Assembly: GCA_963693365.1 (NCBI GenBank)
Contig: CAVNZM010000013.1
Span: 2,728,001-2,792,000, forward strand
Reading direction: 5' to 3'
Length of the DNA stretch: 64,000 nucleotides
Source of the DNA: Amoebidium appalachense
Taxonomy: Eukaryota > Ichthyosporea
The translations under genes were made by a program, and so were the position numbers. The notes beneath the pieces are model-generated. The model was given only the letters and a program-made list of their open reading frames with translations, was not told the origin of the DNA and made no database searches. Positions 1 to 11,074 of this stretch are shown here, in pieces (the stretch's first letter is position 1; every line of letters starts with the position of its first letter).

Positions 1-235
1 AGAAATGATCGAGCGTACTGCTATGATCTTGAGGGAATTTGGTCTAGTCTAGCTTGGGGGTTGAAGATTCGATCATAGTGACTTGGGTTATTGTACGCGT
101 GTACCTAAGAATTGATCCGAGTGTGCTAATATGATCTTGAGGGATATTCGTCCAATCTAGCTTGGGGTAGGAAGATTTGATCATATTGACTTGGGTATTT
201 CCACGTGTGTACCTAAGCACTGACACGAGAATGTG
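1..235. repeat. 108-bp tandem repeat, about two units
   Basis: Two diverged units of about 108 bp. The phrase ATGATCTTGAGGGA recurs at 23 and 131, and CTTGGG and GTACCTAAG recur at matching offsets. No coding potential is seen. The array is probably cut by the window edge. Confidence 0.8.
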
Positions 236-636
236 CCTTGTGGGAGAGTGACAGAATCTAGAATTAATATTAGACGTGCATGCCAAGGGGTTGAAGGTTA
301 GAGGGGTGGTGACAGGAGGTGGTGATGTGAGGATGATGGAGAGTGGAGGGTTGTGGGGTGGGGTGTTGCATGGGGTGGGACGGAGTGGGGCTGGGTAATG
401 ATATGTGTGTACAGTGTGCATGTGTGGGTGGGTGGGTGGTGGGGTGGGGGATGGGGGTGTGTGTGTGTGGGGGGGTCGTCTCCGTGTCTGTGTCGGCTTT
501 CTGTCTCTCAGTCTCTCTCTCGCTCTGTGCCCGCGCGTGTGTGTGTACGAGCATGCTTGTGCACGCACGTGCATGTTTGCGTTCTATCGTAGCGAGTTCT
601 GAGCCTTGTGTTGTGGGGTGGACGGGTGGAAGCTGA
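236..636. other. G/T-rich low-complexity spacer, no gene seen
   Basis: G- and T-rich simple sequence (GGGTGGG, GTGTGT, TCTCTC runs). All open frames here are low-complexity translations. It is the left flank of the first YR retroelement. Confidence 0.7.
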
Positions 637-986
637 GGTTTTATTTGTGGAATTTATTGACATAAATATTTTTCTGGGTAAACACGTAGGATGGGTGTCC
701 AATATCAACACAACCATGTAGGCTTCGTTTCGTGTTTTAGCAGTTCGCGTTCGGCTGCCCGCATACGGGCACCTATTAGCCGATCAAAACGTCAGATCTC
801 CACAGAACACTAGACTGAGTTTGATTGGCTCAGGATCAGATTTCACATAACACTAGATCGATTTTGATTGGCTCGGATCGGCAGCCTTAGGTATATAAGC
901 ACGACAGTTTTTAGCAGTTCAGCAAGCAACAGACACATCTATTGTGTTTAGCACCTACAGCTTTACAGCTATATTTTCCTTTTTCA
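637..986 (+). repeat. YRE-1 A1 segment (5' half of split direct repeat)
   Basis: It begins GGTTTTATTTGTGG and ends at TTTTTCA before the gag leader. It recurs as A2 at 14491-14839 and in every other copy. It carries the element promoter. Confidence 0.9.
825..935 (+). promoter_or_regulatory. YRE promoter: inverted CCAAT boxes and TATATAA
   Basis: Two GATTGGCTC motifs (reverse CCAAT) precede TATATAAG at 892. The conserved stretch after it (GCACGACAG, then GCAAGCAACAG) probably holds the start site. The same grammar recurs near 15883, 51649 and in the A2 repeats. In YRE-4 the box reads TACATAA. The promoter role is inferred from motif spacing. Confidence 0.7.
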
Positions 987-1015
987 TTCTCCCTATCTTT
1001 CCTACGCCGGTCAGC

Positions 1016-2174
1016 ATGCCGCCGAAAAAGCGCCAGGCCTCAGCCACCGCCCCTGCCGCGGCACCTAAGCGCCTGACCCGCAGCGACCTCCGCCACAGAC
1101 TGACCAACGCTCCCGCGGGCCCTGACGCGCCTCCGGAGGCCCATGCCACCACGGACCCTCCGGCTACTCTCCCCTCTACTCCTCATGTCCCTCCTCAGGC
1201 CCCGCCGTCCCCCGCCGATGACTTCTCAAGACGCCGTCCTTGCCGCCCTCACCGCCATCAGCACCCAGATGGCTGGCGTCCTGGCCGCTCTCACCAACCG
1301 CGACCCTCCCGCGCCCCCCGCCGCACCCTCCGCACCCGGGGAGGTTTCCCCGGGACTGCATCTCGGTCCTGACCTAGACCTACCTGCCCTGCCCGTCATT
1401 ACAGGTGAGAACACTGGCGACATTCAGCCGGGCACACTGCCGCTTCCCCCCGCGGATGTGCTGGCAGATTTGCGCGCCAATCGTTTCGTCGACCTGTATA
1501 AGTTCACCCCCGCAGCCCTCCTGGCCCCATCCAAGAAAGGCCAGCAGCTGCGCATGGCCGACGACGGCAGCATCGAGGCTTTTCGCAATGATAAACCCGT
1601 TCCCCTGCGTTCACTCGTCATTTGGATCCAAGCTTGGGCCCATTACATGGCCGCCAAGCACCACCTCGACCTCCCCACGGACAAGGATGTACTTTGGACT
1701 CAGCACATCACTCGCCTCAGCACCCGATACCCGTGGGCCCAGATCCACAACTATGACGTGTACGCCCGTACCGTTGCCCACCAGCAGGGCCGGGCTCCGA
1801 TCGAGTGTCCCAACCTGCTCGCCCAACTCCACCAGGATCTCCTCCTGCCACCCACTCTGCTGATCCCGGACGCATGTCAGCGCTGTGGCTTCCCCGACCA
1901 CCCCAGCGCGGCCTGCCCCATGTACCCCAAGCCCGGCTGTGGTCTTGACGGCTTCAAGCCGCCACACAAGCCCGGCGGGGGCCAAACCCCCAACCGCCCT
2001 GGCCCGCAACTCGGCCCGGCAAAACCGGCCCGACCCGTGGATCTACCCGCGACACACTGCAGGAATTTCCACATTAACGGTCGGTCCTGCGCTAAGCAGC
2101 CCTGCCCCTTCTCCAACGTGTGCCCGCTCTGCTCGGGCACACACCCCCGCAAAGACTGCAAGCACACTGCCTAG
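1016..2174 (+). pseudogene. gag: YRE-1 gag, frameshifted
   Basis: The ATG at 1016 follows the conserved GTCAGC and starts MPPKKRQASATAP. A run of five C at 1209-1213 (four in the other copies) adds one base and shifts frame. The remaining frame runs from about 1210 to the TAG at 2174. The protein is a basic, proline-rich nucleocapsid-like gag of about 389 residues in intact copies. It has Cys/His clusters near the C terminus: CQRCGFPDHPSAAC, then CRNFHINGRSC and CPLCSGTHPRKDC. It should bind and package element RNA. The frameshift lies in a homopolymer, so a sequencing error is possible. Confidence 0.85.
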
Positions 2175-2446
2175 TCTACGCGCGCACACACAGATAGAAC
2201 ATAGGGGCTAGGAGCTAGGACACACGGGTACAAGGAAACGGAGCTCGGGAAAACGGGGCAATAGGGCTGAGTACGAAATTTCGCAGGCCAACTACGGCGC
2301 CCGCGCGCGCCAAGAATAAATGTCCCTCAACAAAGACGTTATTCTGGCCACTGCACATAATTTTACTCCCCCCCCATCCCACGAGCCTCCCCCCCTGGCA
2401 CTCACCAACACTCCCTCCCCCCCCCCCCCCCCCTTCTTCTACCTCT
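2175..2446 (+). other. gag-RT leader of YRE-1 with poly-C tracts
   Basis: Non-coding or uncertain linker after the gag TAG. It holds an ATG at 2320 (AATAAATGTCCC) whose frame is not the RT frame, and a C run near 2419-2433. A second C run at about 2565-2589 lies inside the proline-rich start of the RT frame. How RT translation begins is not evident. Confidence 0.6.
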
Positions 2447-2558
2447 GTGTCCGCCCACACCCCCGCGTGCTCGGGCATCCCCTGCACAGGGCCCCGCTGC
2501 CCTCCCTGCAAACCCTCCCTCGGGCCCAGCTGCCCTACTCTATCCCCCGGGGGCCCTG

Positions 2559-2589
<31 letters not shown>

Positions 2590-4279
2590 GCTGCCGGGAT
2601 CTCCCCGAGGGTGCCCCACCCTTGCTAACCACACCTTCCCCCGAGGCTCAGACCCGGAGGCCCGCCCGCTGCCCCAGCACCACATTGACACCTCCCGCCT
2701 CCGGGAGCTGCTGGCCACCTACCCAGACCAATCATTCGCCGCGCAGCTCCTCCACGATGTCGAATTCGGTGTCGACATCGGCTATCGCGGCCCCTCCACC
2801 TCTCGGGTGGGCCCCAACCTACCCACCACCCCGGAGGCAGCTGCCGCTATCACGGCGGATATTGCCAAAGAAATTGCCCTCGGCCACCTGCGCGGCCCCC
2901 TCTCCCTGGCCCAATTCTTTGACGAATTTCCGGTCCACCGTTCCTCCCCCATCGGCGCCGTTACTAAAACAGGGAACCCCCCCAAGTACCGTCGAATCCA
3001 CCACCTCTCCTGGCCCCGGGGCAGCAGTGTCAATGCCAGCATCACCTACCCCGACGAACTTCAGTACATTCGAGCCCGGGACGTCACCCAGCTCATTCTC
3101 GACGCAGGCCCCGGCTGCTACATGGCTGTGGCAGACGTGCAGGCTGCCTTCCGGCACATGCCCATCCGACCAGAAGACCATCACTTAATGGCATTCAAAT
3201 GGCAGGGGCATTTTTACGTTGACACCAGACTGCCCTTCGGCCTGAAATCTAGCCCAGCCATCTGGGAACGGATCGCGGCCACCCTCCAGTGGCTGGCACA
3301 CCAGCACAATGTTACCCTCATCCGCCACTACGTAGACGACTGGATTATAGTCGCCCCCACCCAAGAGCAGTGCGAACGTCACCTCTCTACCTTCCTGCAA
3401 CTCTGCCGAGAGCTGCACATTGCCATCTCCGAAGACAAGATGCAGGGCCCGGCTACCCGTATCGTCTTCATCGGTATCGAATTCGACTCCATCGCCATGG
3501 AGGCACGGATCCCTGCTTCCAAAATCTCGGACCTACTCGACCTCACTTCCCACCCAAAACCCACCATCACCATTCGGGACCTGCAATCCCTCCTCGGCAA
3601 ACTCACCTGGTGTGCCCAGCTGGTTCCCCCCGGGAGGGCCTTCTCCCAGCGCCTATGGGCCCTTCTCCGGACCCACCCACACCTTGCCGGCCACCACCAC
3701 ATCCGGCTGACCGCTGCCGCCCGGGCCGACGTAGCCGAATGGCACCAGTTCCTCACATCATGGAATGGGGTGCACCTCATCACCCCCCCCACATACACCA
3801 CCCTGGCCACCGATGCTGCCGGATCAGTGGGTCTAGGGGGCCACTGGCTCGACCAATGGTTTTTCATGCCCTGGTCCCCCTCCACCCAAGCCCTCTATGC
3901 TCATGAGGGTAAACTCGGTTCTTCCGTCATCGAACTCCTGGCCATCGCAGCCGCCGTGGCCCTCTGGGCCTCCTCCTGGTCCACCCACCATGTCCGTATT
4001 TTATGCGACAACACGGGTGCTGTGTCGGACCTGCACTCCCGGTCTTCCCCCCACCCCGTGATGGCCAAACTTATTCGGTTCATCACCCGCATGGAAATGC
4101 AATACCAATTTACGTTACAGGCATCCTACCTACCGGGACCCCTCAACCATCTAGCCGATGCCATTTCTCGTAACCAACTTCCCCGGGCCCGACGACTCCG
4201 ACCTTCCCTGCAACCGGAGCCATGCCCCTTCCCCTCCTGGCTCCACGAGTTCCTAATAGTATCCCTTCCCCTGGGCTAA
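2447..4279 (+). CDS. pol: YRE-1 reverse transcriptase-RNase H
   Basis: Open frame of 610 codons ending in TAA, with no in-frame ATG near its start (the first codon listed is GTG), so the true start is unknown. The first 60 residues are proline-rich and cross a poly-C tract. The RT core starts near residue 65. It includes the fingers block with GNPPKYRRIHHLSWP, VADVQAAFRHMPI, LPFGLKSSP and the catalytic YVDD at 3329-3340 (residues 295-298). The RNase H domain keeps its acidic set: ATDAAG (D456), VIELLA (E496), LCDNTG (D521) and HLADAISR (D571). This is DIRS-type order, with no integrase or protease. It should make element cDNA. Together with YRE-2 this is the most intact RT here. Confidence 0.9.
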
Positions 4280-4302
4280 CCCCCCCCCCCCCCCCCCCCA
4301 GA
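4275..4302 (+). promoter_or_regulatory. CTAAC-C20-CAG junction between RT and YR (possible splice acceptor)
   Basis: The RT stop lies inside GGCTAAC, followed by 20 C and CAG. This is branch-site-like CTAAC, a pyrimidine tract and AG, just before the YR domain. The same arrangement occurs in all copies with other C counts. The splice role is inference. Confidence 0.5.
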
Positions 4303-5338
4303 TCTCCCCTTCCAGAGCAACGCTGGCAGATTGGCCCCCCACTTTGCTCCGGCCGAGCTGCTTCGAGCCACCACTACCCTGCAGGAATGCCAGGCCCTGA
4401 GTCTCAACCTCGACTCTCGGGCCTCTTACTCCCGGGTGCAAAAAGTGTTCATCGATTTTTGTGCGGCATCTCGGCTGCAATCCTCCTCCGGGTCCTCCCT
4501 CCCGGCCTCCCCACACACCCTGCAGCTCTTTCTCGCCTGGTGTGCCCAACGAGGGGTACAGGCCTCTTCCTTGGCCGGCTACAATTCGGCTATCACCCGA
4601 CTCCACCTCGACATGGGCCTCCCTGCTCCCTACCCCCACGACAAGGCTCTGGCCTGGTTCCTACGAGGGGTGGGCAGATGGCAGCTTTCTCACAACATCC
4701 GACCCCGATCATCCACCAGGGAGCCCCTCCTGCCCTCCCACCTCAGCCAACTCCATGGCCAGTGCCCCACCAAGGCCTCCTCGGCCAATCTCCGGCTATG
4801 GACGGCCCTCATCGTCGGTTTCTGTGGTCTCCTCCGTTCAGGGGAATTTACCTCCAAAACCCTGGCTTCCTTCAACCCGTCCCGTCACGTTAAACGGAAG
4901 GACGCAACCTTCAGCTACACCCCCACCGGTACTTTGTCCCATGCCACCCTCCACCTGCCAACCTCCAAGACGGATGTACAGGCCAGAGGTGTCAACGTCA
5001 CTCTGGCTGCCCTGCCCCTCACCCACTTCTCCCCAGCCCACCTCCTCCGGCAGTTCCTGGATACAACGCCCGGTCAACCCGACGACCCCCTGTTCAGTCT
5101 CGGTGGCATTCCCTACACCAAGAGTGCTTTCTCTGCCGACTTCCGTGCCCTCCTCTCCCGGGCAGGCCTCTCCCCCTCTCGGTTTGCCGGCCACAGCCCT
5201 GGCTGAGGCCGGGGTCGACGACTCCCGGATCAAACAACTCGGCAGATGGTCCTCCGGCTGTTTCCTGATCTATACCCGACTTCGCCCGGCCTCCATTGCT
5301 GCCACTACCACACGTGTATTCGCCTCTATTCTTAAGTG
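4301..5338 (+). pseudogene. YRE-1 tyrosine recombinase, inactivated
   Basis: It encodes a DIRS-type YR that would integrate the circular cDNA. The box I arginine is present (GLLRSGEFTSKTL). At about 5193 a 23-bp deletion between two CACAGC repeats removes the HxxR arginine and the following IGGATA and shifts frame to a TGA at 5204-5206. The downstream IKQLGRWSSGCFLIYTR, with the tyrosine nucleophile, lies in another frame. The stop codon itself is split by the 9-kb insertion: AAG TG then CATCAGC. It is non-functional. Confidence 0.9.
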
Positions 5339-5362
5339 CATCAGCAAACATCTCCCGGCATC
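5339..5362 (+). repeat. Left terminal inverted repeat of TIRE-alpha
   Basis: About 24 bp, matching in reverse complement the end at 14348-14371 with roughly four mismatches. The outer ten bases CATCAGCAAA are identical. Confidence 0.85.
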
Positions 5363-6240
5363 TTTTTCCCGTCTCAAACCAGTCTGGGACATCCTAAACC
5401 CGTAACCCATCCTGAACCATACCCTTTGTAACCGTTATTAGTTAGAGATGACTCCAAGCTATCCCTAACCCGTCCGGCTTTAGCAGGCGATATTAAAGAC
5501 ATCTCTGTAAGTACGTCCTTAGCATATCTGTAACCCGGCGAAACCCTATCCGGTGTTCCATCTGTTTCCTCCCCCAAGCATATCTTAGAGCCGTCTTTGT
5601 TATGTCTTAAACGAATCTATAAAAAGACAATATTTATGAACTTTTACTAAAAAGATATCCCCAGCATATCTGTAAGCTATCGATCAGCCGTCTACAAGAG
5701 CGCTTTGCGATCACCAATATCCATCTTTAATACTACTTTATGTAGTTCAGACGAGTATATATGGCATACTTAACACCTCTTGAAGAATTTGCAGAGATAT
5801 ATTACAGATATGTTGTGGTTAACCTAAATGTATCCTTACGATGTAGTTATGTAATATGTTATTTCAGTCTAACACGAGTTGTCGACTTTAGGACGTACTA
5901 AAAGCAACTCACCGATAGGCTAGGGATATTTTTATTGGTACACAGTGACACAAACAAGATATGCGTGAGACGTATTTACGTCATAATATAGATTCATCAT
6001 CAATTGAGGAAAAGACACAATTAATATACACTTTAGACGGCTTTAGGACGGCCTAACGTTATATATGGCCGCTCCCATAGATAGAATAATTATATATTCA
6101 TAGTTCTGGTAAGAGCACCGGAAGATTTCTTGATGCAATTTTAAAGCCATCTTTCAGGATGTTCTAAAAGTCACACTAAAAAGACCGTCGTCATCCTTAA
6201 AGTCATCTGTTGGATGGCTGGAGGTTGTCGTGATGATATC
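5363..6240. repeat. AT-rich degenerate short-motif array (left subterminal block)
   Basis: No open frame of note. It is built of recurring words such as CATCCTAAACCCGT, TAAAGACATC, CATATCTGTAA and GATATC in irregular order. The same texture fills 13395-14340 and 60739-61490, the other subterminal blocks of this element family. It may be a degenerate subterminal repeat recognised by a transposase (inference). Confidence 0.6.
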
Positions 6241-6272
6241 TTAAACCCCCACCTCCCTCCTCCTCCCCCCCC

Positions 6273-6303
<31 letters not shown>

Positions 6304-6473
6304 ACCCACCCACCCCACATGAACCTTTGACGATCGATGACGACGATGAGGTGCCAGACCCACAGGGTCTTTTCCTGGGGACCACCACCCACCCCACATG
6401 AACCTTTGACGATCGATGACGACGACGAGGTGCCAGACCCACAGGGTCTTGCCTCCATACTAATTTACCTTAA
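6241..6473. repeat. Poly-C tract and 79-bp tandem duplication
   Basis: A C-rich tract (6247-6303) is followed by two units with period 79. CACCCCACATGAACC recurs at 6311 and 6390, each unit containing GACGATCGATGACGACGA and CCAGACCCACAGGGTCTT. Confidence 0.8.
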
Positions 6474-7282
6474 CAGGACAAAGAGCCGGTACCCACCTAT
6501 GGGTGCTAAACATGCACATGATCATTCGTGTGCTATAAGAGCAACACAGAAACGGTACACGGAAACAACAGCAGCCATAGGACAAAGAGCCCCAGACCCA
6601 CAGGGTCTTGCCTCCATACTTTATTTACCCTAACAGGACAAAGAGCCGGTACCCACCTATGAAACGAAAAACGGAAACAACAGCAGCCATAGGACAAAGA
6701 GCCGGTACCCACCTCTAGATGATAACGTAGCCTTATAGCTGCTGATGACTTCATGGGCCAACATTGCCAAAACCTGTAAAGGAACTCGAGCTAAGAATTA
6801 GCTCATCCTACTTGCGAGAAGTGGGGGGGGGGGGGGGGGGGGGGGGGGGACTGAGGGGGCTGACTGAGAGTGGCAAAAAAAGATTCGACAGAACCAACCT
6901 CAAACATAGTAAGGACGGAAACCCGGACCAGAACTTATGAAGTCTAGAGAAACAGAAAATAGCTTGAACGATCGGTGGAGTGGATGATAGCTATAGTGCT
7001 AACAGCAAAAGTAGTGCCCACAGTCGCTGGTTCAGGAACGTGAAAGGCAACGTGCATCTGCAGCCAGCAGACACACGCACACGCACGCACACACACACAC
7101 ATACACACACACACACACAGACACAGACACAGACATAATCACAGGACGGACACAGACCAGACAGACAAACGCCATATGCACAAAAGCAGGCAACACAAAA
7201 CTAACCTTCAAAGGGCCTTTCAGCCGTTAGGCAGCATGCAGCATGGTCCAAAATAATCAGCACGGTAGCTGCGCGATCTGCG

Positions 7283-7402
7283 GAGGGGATCTGTGACCAG
7301 GCGACCTGCGGGAAGGGAACTGCGACCAGGCGACCTGCGGGAAGGGACCTGCGACCAGGCGACCTGCGGGAAAGGACCTGCGGACCTGCGGGAAGGGGGA
7401 AG
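7283..7402. repeat. 27-bp GC-rich minisatellite
   Basis: Three to four units built on GACCAGGCGACCTGCGGGAA. The same array occurs at 50470-50595 (opposite strand) and at 63021-63120, where one unit is shortened. Confidence 0.8.
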
Positions 7403-7657
7403 AGAAATGGAGCGAACAACGTGCGTACAGGCTTAAATGGAGAAAAAATTGCAAACCGGATTGGGATTTAGCCAATCACTATTCGCCGCGCCTGATTAGG
7501 AAAAAGATAAAAATAGATTTCGGCTCGCGCGCGCGCGCGCATCAGCTTGGTGCCCTTAGCGCTACCCTTAGTGCCCTTAGTCACAACTATCAGACTATAG
7601 TTACGTGTCCTCCACTTCTTTGTTCTTGACCATTTTTTCGGCATGAAAGGGTTTCTG

Positions 7658-7740
7658 TTACTTCTTGCTGTCCTTCTTAGCGTGCTTGCTTGTCTTTTTT
7701 TCAACATGGGTGTCACTGGCGCTTTCGACTTCTTTGAAAT

Positions 7741-7741
<1 letters not shown>
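7658..7741 (-). CDS. Possible 3' exon or gene-fragment tail (copy a)
   Basis: The minus-strand frame ends at TAA and encodes an acidic then lysine-rich tail, DFKEVESASDTHVEKK followed by a K/H-rich end. It is preserved in three repeat copies. In copy b one residue changes conservatively (E to D). Upstream is only a GT tract, so the remainder is absent or in another exon. The function is not recognised. Confidence 0.3.
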
Positions 7742-7783
<42 letters not shown>

Positions 7784-7819
7784 GCGCGCGCGCGCACGCA
7801 CACACACTCACACATGCAC

Positions 7820-7851
<32 letters not shown>

Positions 7852-8060
7852 GGCGCGCACACACAGGCACGCACACACACACAGGCGCACACCTACACAA
7901 CACACACAGCACATGCACACACAAGCGCACACATGCACACACCCTGTTATCCCTGATCATGATGCCCCCTCCCCCCCCCTCCCTCTTCCCCCCCCGCGCA
8001 CCCCCCCCCCCCCCCCCCCACCCACCCCACCCACCCACCTACAAAGACGAAAACATTGTA
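7740..8060. repeat. (CA)n/(CG)n and poly-C low-complexity block
   Basis: CA dinucleotide runs with a CG core near 7770-7795, CA-rich imperfect repeats to 7940, then C-rich sequence to 8030. No gene. Confidence 0.85.
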
Positions 8061-8289
8061 CATGTATTGCATACACAAATATACTCGCACATATACATAC
8101 ACACATTCACTTTAATCTTTCAGGCTACATGTGCAATATACATTAATTATGCACAGTCGATAGAATTCGTTGTGAACCCCCCCCCCCCCCCCCCTCCTCG
8201 TTCCCCCCATATGCAATGGGGATAATATTGTTTCCCGCTATTAATAAAAAAAATCACCGTTCTAACTTCCTAAGACCGAACCACTTGTA

Positions 8290-8360
8290 ACACCGACAGT
8301 TTCGGTTGTGTGGAACCCCCCCCCCCCCCCCCCCCTCCCCCCCCCCCCCCCCAACCCACC
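8290..8360. repeat. Long poly-C tract
   Basis: C runs broken only by single T or A bases across about 60 nt. Confidence 0.85.
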
Positions 8361-8461
8361 CACCACCACCTTACCAATATTGAGGTGTACACTGCCCCCA
8401 CATCCCCAACTGTGTGCTGAATATCCCGTGCTAGGAAACCAATAACGTGAAAGTAACACAT

Positions 8462-10860
8462 GCCGCATGTGGGTAGTTAATGAAAAAACCAATAATGTCT
8501 AGGTAACACATGGACGTATACTATGCTACAAGGGGGGTCTATTCGAGCTACAACATTGTGTTTTTTTCGTGTGACCCTCGTACTCCAGGGGCACATGCTC
8601 CATCCCCCCCATAAACTGTGTGGTAAATGTCTCGTGCTAGAAGCTGTTCTGTGGGTAGTTATTGAAAAAACCAATAATGTCTAGGTAACACATGTACATA
8701 TACTATGCTACAATTGCAAGGGGGGTTCTATTCGAGCTACAATGTTGTGTTTTTTTCGTGTGACCCTTGTACTCCAGGGGCACATTCACCATCCCCCCCA
8801 TAAACGTTGTGGTAAATGTCTCGTGCTAGAAGCTGTTCTGTGGGTAGTTATTGAAAAAACCAATAATGTCTAGGTAACACATGGACGTATACTATGCTAC
8901 AAGGGGGGTCTATTCGAGCTACAACATTGTGTTTTTTTCGTGTGACCCTCGTACTCCAGGGGCACATTCACCATCCCCCCCATAAACATTGTGGTAAAGG
9001 TCTCGTGCTAGAAGCTGTTCTGTTGGTGGTTATTGAAAAAACCAATAATGTCTAGGTAACACATGTACATATACTATGCTACAAGGGGGGTTCTATTCGA
9101 GCTACAATGTTGTGTTTTTTTCGTGTGACCTTCGTACTCCAGGGGCACATTCACCATCCCCCCCATAAACGTTGTGGTAAATCTCTCGTGCTAGAGGCTG
9201 TTCTGTGGGTAGTTATTGAAAAACCAATAATGTCTAGATAACATATGTACATATACTATGCTACAAGGGGGGTTCTCTATGAAAACTACTCCGGGACGTG
9301 TGTTGCCTCTAGGGGGACATCCCCTTGGACGAAAGTGAACCTGCAATGGTTGTAAACCACGGCAGGCCCCCAGTCATCAATTTATTGATCCGTGAGGTCC
9401 TTGTGCCCAAAAAACGGGGGAAGTCTTCGCCCCGTGAAAAAACAGCACGTATGTGGGGATCAATGGGGGTTGAGTGTAGGGTGTAAGTGGGTGGGTGAAA
9501 AAGAAAATATAGCTGTAAAGCTGTAGGTGCTAAACACAGAAGATGTGTTTGTTGCCTGCTGATCTGCTAAAAACTGTCGTGCTTATATACCTAAGGCTAC
9601 CGAACTGAGCCAATCAAAATCGATCTAGTGTTATGTGAAATCTGATCCTGAGCCAACCAAACTCGGTCTAGTGATCTGTGGAATCTGATGTTTTGATCGG
9701 CTAATAGGTGCCCGTATGCGGGCAGCCGAACGCGAACTGCTAAAACATGAAACGAAGCCTGTTGATATCGGACACCCATCCTACGTGTTTACCCAGAAAA
9801 ATATTTATGTCAATAATTTCCACAAATAAAACCTATACGAGCTACAACGTTGTGTTTTTTTCGTGTGACCCTCGTACTCCAGGGGTACATTTACCATCCC
9901 CCCCATAAACGTTGTGGTAAAGGTCTCGTGCCAGAAGCTGTTCTGTGGGTAGTTATTGAAAAAACCAATAATGTCTAGGTAACATATGTACATATACTAT
10001 GCTACAAGGGGGGTTCTATACGAGCTACAACGTTGTGTTTTTTTCGTGTGACCCTTGTACTCCAGGGGCACATTCACCATCCCCCCCATAAACTTTGTGG
10101 TAAAGGTCTCGTGCTAGAAGCTGTTCTGTGGGTAGTTATTGAAAAAACCAATAATGTCTAGGTAACATATGTACATATACTATGCTACAAGGGGGGTTCT
10201 ATTCGAGCTACAATGTTGTGTTTTTTTCGTGTGACCCTCGTACTCCAGAGGCACATTCACCATCCCCCCCATAAACGTTGTGGTAAATCTCTCGTGCTAG
10301 AGGCTGTTCTGTGGGTAGTTATTGAAAGACCAATAATGTCTAGGTAACATATGTACATATACTATGCTACAAGGGGGGTTCTATACGAGCTACAACGTTG
10401 TGTTTTTTTCGTGTGACCCTCGTACTCCAGGGGCACATTCACCATCCCCCCATAAACGTTGTGGTAAAGGTCTCGTGCTAGAAGCTGTTCTGTTGGTAGT
10501 TATTGAAAAAACCAATAATGTCTAGGTAACACATGTACATATACTATGCTACAAGGGGGGTTCTATTCGAGCTACAATGTTGTGTTTTTTTCGTGTGACC
10601 TTCGTACTCCAGGGGCACATTCACCATCCCCCCCATAAACTTTGTGGTAAATCTCTCGTGCTAGAGGCTGTTCTGTGGGTAGTTATTGAAAAACCAATAA
10701 TGTCTAGGTAACATATGTACATATACTATGCTACAAGGGGGGTTCTATACGAGCTACAACGTTGTGGTTTTTTCGTGTGACCCTCGTACTCCAGGGGCAC
10801 ATTCACCATCCCCCATAAACTTTGTGGTAAATGTCTCGTGCCAGAAGCTGTTCTGTGTCT
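8462..10860. repeat. 183-bp satellite array, about 11 units, interrupted by a solo YRE repeat
   Basis: CTGTTCTGTGGGTAGTTATTG or close variants start at 8644, 8833, 9015, 9198, 9938, 10121, 10304, 10485, 10668 and 10848. This gives a modal period of 183 (range 180-189). Each unit has AACCAATAATGTCTAGGTAA, a G6 run, TGTGTTTTTTTCGTGTGACC and a C6-7 run. Units look highly similar, as expected of a recently amplified or homogenised array. Confidence 0.92.
9276..9833 (-). mobile_element. Solo A-u-B unit of the YR retroelement inside the satellite
   Basis: 558 bp on the minus strand: B ends at 9276 (TCTATGAAAAC on plus) and A starts at 9833. It includes the promoter, the u segment with AATAAA, and B, but no genes. 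The flanks GGTTC and TATACGAGC rejoin to the satellite consensus with no duplication or loss. Recombination between A1 and A2 of a full element would produce this unit. Confidence 0.88.
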
Positions 10861-11036
10861 GATGTGTGGATGTCTGTGTATGTTGTGTGTGTGTGCATGT
10901 CTGTGTGTGTGTATGTGCTCAGTTGAAAGGGAAGGGGGGGAGAGGGGGGATGCACCGTGTGTGTGCATGTGTGCACGTGTGTGTGTGTGTGCTCTGTGGA
11001 GAGGGAAGGGGAGGGGGGAAATGCACCGTGTGTGTG

Positions 11037-11074
<38 letters not shown>

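Larger units (their letters stand above)
6474..8275 (+). repeat. Dispersed 2-kb repeat, copy a
   Basis: Nearly identical over its length to 62224-64000, and to the reverse complement of about 49690-51155. Internal marks in order: repeated AGGACAAAGAGCCGGTACCC, a poly-G tract at 6822-6849, a CA tract, a 27-bp GC-rich minisatellite, a short conserved reading frame, a CA/CG tract and poly-C. Its boundaries are approximate. Confidence 0.8.

Noticed and set aside
3379-3885. 168-codon antisense frame in the RT gene, repeated in every copy
   Set aside because: A shadow frame produced by GC-rich codon use opposite RT. It is conserved only because the RT copies are similar.
8462-10860. Regularly spaced repeats resembling a CRISPR array
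   Set aside because: Units of 183 bp are contiguous and near-identical, with no short repeat/spacer alternation. The context is eukaryotic mobile DNA.
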